Position numbers and translations under genes: made by a program. A DNA stretch of 64,000 nucleotides from Salmonella enterica subsp. enterica serovar Choleraesuis (GTDB lineage: Bacteria; Pseudomonadota; Gammaproteobacteria; Enterobacterales; Enterobacteriaceae). This document shows positions 59,192-64,000 of this stretch, piece by piece. Under the pieces are notes generated by a model. The model did not search any database. It was given only the letters and a program-made list of their open reading frames with translations, and was not told the origin of the DNA. Location of the stretch: positions 1,922,001 through 1,986,000 of the forward strand of contig AP025685.1 of NCBI GenBank assembly GCA_022846635.1. The letters are read 5' to 3'. Position 1 is the stretch's first letter. Each line of letters begins with the position of its first letter.

Positions 59192-60394
59192 ATGGCCCTC
59201 AATTTGGACACACTGGGCTTATCGGCAACGGTAAACGCCCAGGGGATCAGCGCGCCTGATTATCAGACGATACTCAGCACGCTCACCGATTATTTTCGCC
59301 AGATTTACGGCGCTGACGCCTATCTGGAGCCGGACAGTAAAGACGGCCAGATGGTGGCGCTGGTGGCGCTGGCCATTCATGACGCGAACAATACCGCACA
59401 GGCCGTATACCGGTCCTTCTCGCCGACAACGGCGCTGTCGGAGGCGCTGACCAGTAACGTACGCATCAACGGGATTGCGCGCAAACCGGCGGTTAACTCG
59501 ACGGTTGATCTGGTGCTCACCGGCACAGTGGGCACCACCATCAATAATGGTTCTGTACGTGATGCCAATAACGTTATCTGGGATTTGCCGGAAGCGGTGA
59601 TAATTGGCGTTGATGGGCAGGCAGAGGCGACGGCAACCTGCCGCACCGCGGGGCCGGTGGCGGCGGTGGTTGGCAGTATCAGCCAGATAAACACGCCCAC
59701 CCGTGGCTGGATATCTGTCACGAACGCCACCGCTGCAGCGCCTGGTCGCGACGCGGAGACGGATGCGCAGTTGCGTACCCGGCAGCGGCAGAGTGTGGCG
59801 TTGCCCTCCCTTACGCCGTTTGACGGGCTGGATGGCGCCATCGCCAGCGTTAACGGGGTAACGCGCCATAAATTGTATGAGAACGACACCGGCGACGTTG
59901 ATGATAACGGCCTGCCGGCGCATTCCATTTCCGCGATTGTGGAGGGCGGCGACGTTACAGAAATAGCCCAGACCATCCGGGGTAAAAAATCACCGGGGGT
60001 ATCAACATTCGGTAATACGGCAGTCACGGTTAATGATGCGTATGGTAACCCTAGGACAATTAATTTTTCCCGGCCAGTATCGGTACAGATTTATGTCGAA
60101 ATAGCGTTACGGGCATTTGTCGGTTACACCAACCCGATCGGCGAAGGTATTAAAAAATCCATGTCTGATTACATCAGTGGTCTGGATATTGGCGATGATG
60201 TATTACTCAGTCGGCTGTATTCTCCGGCGAACCTGACAGCCGGGGCCGACAATAGTGAAAGTCGTTATTACGATGTCCTGTCTATTAAAATCGGCACAAG
60301 CGCCTCTGCGGTATCGGTTGGTAATATAACTGTCGATTACGATGAACTACCCGTCTGTAATATCGGTAATGTGAAATTAACGGTGACGCAATGA
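59192..60394 (+). CDS. Baseplate J-like protein
   Basis: 400 aa. ILSTLTDYFRQIYGADAYLEPDSKDGQMVALVALAIHDANNTAQAVYRSFSPTTALSEAL and GRDAETDAQLRTRQRQSVALPS are typical of phage baseplate assembly protein J (wedge). Directly follows the gp25-like gene (TAA-ATG). Confidence 0.93.
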   Translation: MALNLDTLGLSATVNAQGISAPDYQTILSTLTDYFRQIYGADAYLEPDSKDGQMVALVALAIHDANNTAQAVYRSFSPTTALSEALTSNVRINGIARKPAVNSTVDLVLTGTVGTTINNGSVRDANNVIWDLPEAVIIGVDGQAEATATCRTAGPVAAVVGSISQINTPTRGWISVTNATAAAPGRDAETDAQLRTRQRQSVALPSLTPFDGLDGAIASVNGVTRHKLYENDTGDVDDNGLPAHSISAIVEGGDVTEIAQTIRGKKSPGVSTFGNTAVTVNDAYGNPRTINFSRPVSVQIYVEIALRAFVGYTNPIGEGIKKSMSDYISGLDIGDDVLLSRLYSPANLTAGADNSESRYYDVLSIKIGTSASAVSVGNITVDYDELPVCNIGNVKLTVTQ

Positions 60395-60395
60395 T

Positions 60396-60971
60396 ATGAG
60401 TAAATACACCGAGCTGATTACCAGTTATAACGCGAAACCGCTTTTTGAACAGCATGTCGATTTATCCACCCGTCCGGTTTCGGATATTGCAAAAACCATT
60501 GATGGATTAATAAATAGCTTTGATTTGGAAAAAGCGGTCGGCGTGCAGCTCGATGCCGTCGGGCAGTGGATAGGGCGAACGCGGGAAATTACCGCACCGA
60601 TAGAGGGCTATTTTTTCTCGTTCGACATCCCCGATCTCGGCTTTGATTATGGTGTCTGGAAAGACCGGTATGACCCAATTTCAGGAATCATGCGCGTTAG
60701 CGATGATGATTACCGGACGATGCTACGAGCCAAAATCGGCGCCAATAACTGGCAGGGTACCTCTGATGAGCTGCCCGCGCTGTTTAAAAGTATTTATCCG
60801 AAAGGCGACATTAAAATTACTTATTCAGATAACCAGGATATGACAATGACGGTTTTTGTCACTGGCTCGGCGATATCTCCGGTAACTCGCGAAATTATCC
60901 GCCAGGGGTATCTGGCTATAAAACCCGCTGGTGTCACCGTAAATTACCAGATTAATGGAGAGCAGATATAA
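60396..60971 (+). CDS. DUF2612 baseplate/tail protein
   Basis: 191 aa. KAVGVQLDAVGQWIGRTREI... YGVWKDRYDPISGIMRVSDDDYRTMLRAKIGANNWQGTSDEL is the DUF2612 pattern; occupies the place of P2 gpI, linking baseplate and fibre. Confidence 0.88.
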   Translation: MSKYTELITSYNAKPLFEQHVDLSTRPVSDIAKTIDGLINSFDLEKAVGVQLDAVGQWIGRTREITAPIEGYFFSFDIPDLGFDYGVWKDRYDPISGIMRVSDDDYRTMLRAKIGANNWQGTSDELPALFKSIYPKGDIKITYSDNQDMTMTVFVTGSAISPVTREIIRQGYLAIKPAGVTVNYQINGEQI

Positions 60972-62921
60972 ATGGCTAAGAACGATTTTAAGGCGTTTGC
61001 CATCGGTGCGAATGCCAATGTGTTATCACAGGCAGACTATGAGGCGCTGGAGGCGGTCGGCACCGGCTTTCAGTCAGGTGTAGCGCTCAGTGAACAACTC
61101 AATAAGGTCTGGCGCCAGGGCTCCACAATGGCGGCGGTGCTGGCTAACTTCATCGCCAGCAAGGCGGGTGATGATGTGCTGGATGACGGCAATCTGAATA
61201 AGCTCCAGTCATCGCTGGTTAAAGCGCTGCTTAATAACTCCACCGCCCAGCTCGATGGCCGCTACCTGAACATTGCCAAAAACCTGAGTGACCTCAGCGA
61301 CCCGACCAAAGCGCGCCAGAGTCTGGGGCTTAAAGGCGCCGCAGTGCTGGATGTCGGCACCACAGCGGGAACGGTAGCCGCCGGCAACGACTCGCGCATC
61401 GTTAATGCGCTTCAGAAGGGGAATAACCTCTCCGACCTGACCAGCGCAGCGACGGCACGTACTAATTTAGGGCTGGGAACAGCAGCAACGGCCAGTGTGC
61501 AGACCTCTGCGGATGATGTGACGGCTGGGCGGGTGCTGGTTAACGGTAATGCGATTGCCTGCCGGACAATCCGATACAATGCCGGCAGTAATTTTAATGA
61601 CGCGCCGGCGAACTCGACGAGCTTTGTATATGGAACCGCGACTAACTCGCCGGGTATTACCGGATCGGTGCTCGATTTTTCAGGATTCAATAATCGATAT
61701 AATGTACAGATTGCGGCGGATTATGGCTCTGCGGCAAACCGGATGAAATTTCGGACTAAAAACGGCGACTCAAATGCCTGGAATAACTGGTATGAAATTT
61801 ACCATACCGGTAATAAACCCAGCGCACAGGACGTTGACGCCGTATCTGCAACTAACGGCGGGACATTTAGTGGCAACGTGGCGTTTGAACGTGCGATTTT
61901 AGTCTCTGCAAATTATCCCGGTATTTTACTCCGTGATGCTGATATGGCTGATGGCGTTGGTAAACGGATTCTGTTAGAGCAAAATAATGGGTCATTATAC
62001 ATTGCCTCACGGCGGGATGATGGATCGTTAACAGGCCAGACAACGCTGATATTCCCCCAGGTATCAGGAACTATTTATTCCACGGGTAATAAACCCACTG
62101 CTAGCGATGTCGGGGCGCTGGCGACTACAGGCGGCACGTTATCAGGGCAGCTGAATACTCCGGATACCGGGCACGGTGCATATGCCGGCCAGTATACGTC
62201 GGGCGCGCCATTAATGCAGACGGTTACTGCAGCTGAAACCAGCAGTACATTCTGGCCGATGATTAAACAAAAAATCACCACGACAGGCGCGAACCCCTAC
62301 GCATACGCCGTTTCTACAGGGGCTCTGACCTCGGTCAGCCAGCTCATTGCATGGCAGGCTCACATCCGCAGCTACGGGGGCGCCGATTACGTGATGTCGT
62401 TCTCTGCCCAGAACGGCGGACGACTGACCGTGCCGGAACAGATGATTCCGGGTAACTACGGTAATTTCGATGCCCGGTATCAGGCCAGAGGGAATTATAC
62501 CCCGGCGGGAGAAGCGTACACTAAATCCGAGTCCGATAACCGATTCCAGCCTAAGGGAAACTACACACCTGCGGGACAGGCATATACCAAAGCTGAAAGC
62601 GATAATCGGTTCCAGTTAAAAAATACGGCGTCTAAAGCTGCAAACTTATGGCATAAAGATACGTCTACGGGAGTTATCACTCAGAGCGGATTTATCAGAG
62701 CGAATGATAATGAGGTGACAACGGCTAATTTCCCCATTCCGTTTCCCAGCGCGTGCTCATCCTTACAGGTTACCGCCTGCTCATCGGCGGGGAATAGCGC
62801 GAATCTAATTTTATCTGCATATGGGCAGGCAATTAGTAATACACAGATGAAAGTTTCTGTCTGCGCCAACTGGGACCAGCATGGTGCGACGGGTGTTTAT
62901 TTTGAAGCGACGGGGTACTGA
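60972..62921 (+). CDS. Tail fibre protein
   Basis: 649 aa. N-terminal baseplate-attachment part ([60 protein letters not shown]), triple-helix-like repeats ([44 protein letters not shown]), two TPAG-AYTK-ESDNRF repeats near 515-545 and a variable C-terminal receptor-binding tip. Determines host range. Followed by its assembly chaperone. Confidence 0.92.
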   Translation: MAKNDFKAFAIGANANVLSQADYEALEAVGTGFQSGVALSEQLNKVWRQGSTMAAVLANFIASKAGDDVLDDGNLNKLQSSLVKALLNNSTAQLDGRYLNIAKNLSDLSDPTKARQSLGLKGAAVLDVGTTAGTVAAGNDSRIVNALQKGNNLSDLTSAATARTNLGLGTAATASVQTSADDVTAGRVLVNGNAIACRTIRYNAGSNFNDAPANSTSFVYGTATNSPGITGSVLDFSGFNNRYNVQIAADYGSAANRMKFRTKNGDSNAWNNWYEIYHTGNKPSAQDVDAVSATNGGTFSGNVAFERAILVSANYPGILLRDADMADGVGKRILLEQNNGSLYIASRRDDGSLTGQTTLIFPQVSGTIYSTGNKPTASDVGALATTGGTLSGQLNTPDTGHGAYAGQYTSGAPLMQTVTAAETSSTFWPMIKQKITTTGANPYAYAVSTGALTSVSQLIAWQAHIRSYGGADYVMSFSAQNGGRLTVPEQMIPGNYGNFDARYQARGNYTPAGEAYTKSESDNRFQPKGNYTPAGQAYTKAESDNRFQLKNTASKAANLWHKDTSTGVITQSGFIRANDNEVTTANFPIPFPSACSSLQVTACSSAGNSANLILSAYGQAISNTQMKVSVCANWDQHGATGVYFEATGY

Positions 62922-62923
62922 TT

Positions 62924-63379
62924 ATGGAAAAGTATTATTTTAGTCCATCTAAATCGTTATTACTGCCTGAGTCTCTCATTGATAATTATCGTTCGGTGGG
63001 CATGTGGCCAGATGATGCAATTCCGGTGAGTGATGATATTTATATTGAGTACGGTGGAACGCCGGCACCGGCAGGAAAAATTATGGTGACGGGTGAGGAC
63101 GGGATGCCCGCATGGGGAGATCAGCCACCGCCAACACCTGAAGAGGCTCGGACGCTGGCTGCCGCTGTTAAATCCTCGCTGCTGGCGCGCGCTACTGCTG
63201 CAATCGCCCCGCTGCAGGATGCCGCTGATCTGGATATGGCGACCGACGACGAGCAGGCGCAGATACTGGCCTGGAAAAAATACCGGGTGCTTCTGAACCG
63301 GGTCGATACATCCACAGCGCCGGATATTGAGTGGCCGGCAGCGCCAGGAACTAAATCTGACGAACTGGCAGGCAGTTAA
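62924..63379 (+). CDS. Tail fibre assembly protein (Tfa-like)
   Basis: 151 aa. The C-terminal part [56 protein letters not shown] is the caudoviral Tfa signature. Chaperone for the fibre tip. Last morphogenesis gene. Confidence 0.94.
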   Translation: MEKYYFSPSKSLLLPESLIDNYRSVGMWPDDAIPVSDDIYIEYGGTPAPAGKIMVTGEDGMPAWGDQPPPTPEEARTLAAAVKSSLLARATAAIAPLQDAADLDMATDDEQAQILAWKKYRVLLNRVDTSTAPDIEWPAAPGTKSDELAGS

Positions 63380-63423
63380 CTACGATCCGATAAAATCCAG
63401 TTGATAGCTCTCACCAATAAAAC

Positions 63424-63443
63424 TACTGTATATATAATCAGTA
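63424..63443 (+). promoter_or_regulatory. LexA (SOS) box with overlapping -10
   Basis: TACTGTATATATAATCAGTA differs from the consensus TACTGTATATATATACAGTA at two central-right positions and contains a perfect TATAAT at 63433-63438. It lies 18 bp upstream of the 28-codon ORF at 63462. Confidence 0.72.
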
Positions 63444-63461
63444 TTTATTGGATTGAGTATT

Positions 63462-63548
63462 ATGGACATGGGCCGATTTACTGGTGGTCAGGTAAAAAAC
63501 GGCGCGACTGCTGCAATCGTGAGGCACACGCCAAAATATGAAAAATAA
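63462..63548 (+). CDS. Possible SOS-controlled 28-aa peptide beside attR
   Basis: ATG 63462 to TAA 63548; begins MDMGRFTGGQVKNGATAAIV and ends RHTPKYEK. Soluble and basic, unlike DinI or TisB. The upstream LexA box makes damage-induced expression plausible. A GC-rich stem AACGCCGC/GCGGCGTT (63563-63596) follows. Confidence 0.45.
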   Translation: MDMGRFTGGQVKNGATAAIVRHTPKYEK

Positions 63549-63562
63549 ATCGGGGTCAGGTT

Positions 63563-63596
63563 AACGCCGCAGGTGGCAAACGTCATCAGCGGCGTT
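63563..63596 (+). terminator. Stem-loop after the SOS peptide ORF
   Basis: AACGCCGC (63563-63570) and GCGGCGTT (63589-63596), 18-nt loop, followed by CTCGTTTCT. Weak T-tract. Confidence 0.5.
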
Positions 63597-63631
63597 CTCG
63601 TTTCTGGGGGCGGGTTCAGGAGTGATTTAAA

Positions 63632-63683
63632 GGGGGGCAAAAAAGGGGGCAAAACTAATGCTGGGGGGGCAAAAAAGGGGGCA
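63632..63683. repeat. Integrase arm-type direct repeats, right
   Basis: A 20-bp unit, GGGGGGCAAAAAAGGGGGCA, occurs at 63632-63651 and again at 63664-63683. Each contains two GGGGGCA heptamers 12 bp apart, the same word found at attL. Confidence 0.65.
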
Positions 63684-63795
63684 GATAAAAGGGTGGTTAA
63701 GGTATCTTGAGGTAGCTAATGGAGATTGATAACCGATTGATAATGAAGATATATTCATAACAATCATTGAGTTATGGGATTTATAGCTTTACATT

Positions 63796-63868
63796 CAGAT
63801 TGTATTGGTCTTTCTTATTAATTTCTTGATTTTCTTGCATTTAATTAACATCTCAATCGTCAAAGGGG
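63796..63868. repeat. attR (distal attachment repeat)
   Basis: 73-bp imperfect copy of 22649-22720. Read leftward it would encode [16 protein letters not shown], a remnant-like copy of the ttcA start. Exact 25-bp block at 63818-63842 and 20-bp block at 63849-63868. Confidence 0.9.
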
Positions 63869-64000
63869 CAAGTTTTGGGCATAACAACTACAAATCACGA
63901 GTTTAGCATCTGATAGTTGATAGAAGGGCTCACTGCCTGCGTGGCTTACCGGATGTAAAATGCTCGTGTTCATATCGTTCTGGCCCCATTTGGCTTGCAA
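63869..64000. other. Chromosomal DNA upstream of the original ttcA start
   Basis: The sequence beyond attR, where the native ttcA promoter and upstream region should lie. No gene can be recognised in the 132 bases available. Confidence 0.4.

Larger units (their letters stand above)
22649..63868. mobile_element. Complete temperate myovirus-type prophage in ttcA (about 41 kb)
   Basis: Bounded by att repeats. It contains a full set of modules: integrase/excisionase, RecET recombination, XRE repressor and Cro-like gene, O/P-like replication with iterons, methyltransferases, nin genes, Q-like antiterminator, lysis cassette, terminase, portal, head, contractile tail, baseplate and fibre. All large phage genes are open, with no visible frameshift apart from a programmed one in the tail chaperone. 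Early genes resemble Rac and lambda; tail genes are contractile. Infectivity is inferred only. Confidence 0.95.

Noticed and set aside
22649..63868. Possibility that the element is a defective remnant like Rac
   Set aside because: All lysis, packaging, head, tail, replication and integration modules are present with open frames, so no evidence of decay was found by reading.
1..64000. tRNA or rRNA genes and insertion sequences
   Set aside because: No cloverleaf-type segment, rRNA sequence or transposase was recognised; the phage uses a protein gene rather than a tRNA as attachment site.

Overview
The window is an enterobacterial chromosome segment (Enterobacterales, Enterobacteriaceae/Erwiniaceae-like; genus not resolved). 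It is interrupted by one apparently complete prophage of about 41 kb. The host assignment rests on close recognition of sapA, pspF/pspABCD, ycjX-ycjF, tyrR, tpx, dgcA (ycjG), mpaA, mppA, ortT (ydcX), ybiI, zntB, the sRNA fnrS and ttcA, most in the relative order known from E. coli.

Chromosomal left part (1-22693). The truncated 5' end of sapA lies at the edge. An M20 amidohydrolase and an MFS transporter follow as a probable two-gene operon, ending tail-to-tail against pspF. The psp locus has a sigma54 promoter between pspF and pspABCD (no pspE) and continues into ycjX-ycjF, tyrR and tpx. Next come the murein-peptide genes dgcA, mpaA and mppA. A stretch of small and hypothetical genes follows: a 75-aa orphan, a YmgB/AriR-like protein, a 49-aa membrane protein, a lipoprotein and a DUF4019 protein. 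A divergent pair of an NDH-2-like flavoprotein and an Rrf2 regulator shares a palindromic operator. Then come ortT, ybiI, zntB, fnrS with an FNR-like box, a Pro-rich microprotein and ttcA.

Prophage (about 22649-63868). It is inserted at the 5' end of ttcA, the site used by Rac in E. coli, with imperfect 72/73-bp att repeats at both ends and GGGGGCA arm-type repeats. The leftward early arm is int, xis, recT and recE plus small genes. The immunity region has a leftward XRE repressor and a rightward YdaS/Cro-like and YdaT-like pair, with operator-like palindromes. The rightward arm has an O-like replication gene carrying an internal iteron origin, a P-like gene, two methyltransferases, ninB, ninG, a Q-like antiterminator and a pR'/tR'-like leader. 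Lysis genes (holin, SAR endolysin, Rz/Rz1), packaging and head genes follow. The tail is contractile (myovirus): DUF3383 sheath, DUF3277 tube, a chaperone with a probable -1 frameshift, tape measure, baseplate, Gp138 spike, gp25/J/DUF2612, fibre and fibre assembly.

The phage is therefore a mosaic: Rac-like integration and recombination, lambda-like control and lysis, and a myovirus morphogenesis block. Several genes inside it look like morons: the inverted GhoS-like gene, an exported 116-aa protein, an inverted DUF4236 gene, two tiny membrane proteins, and a 28-codon ORF behind a near-consensus LexA box beside attR. No tRNA, rRNA, CRISPR array or insertion sequence was recognised.
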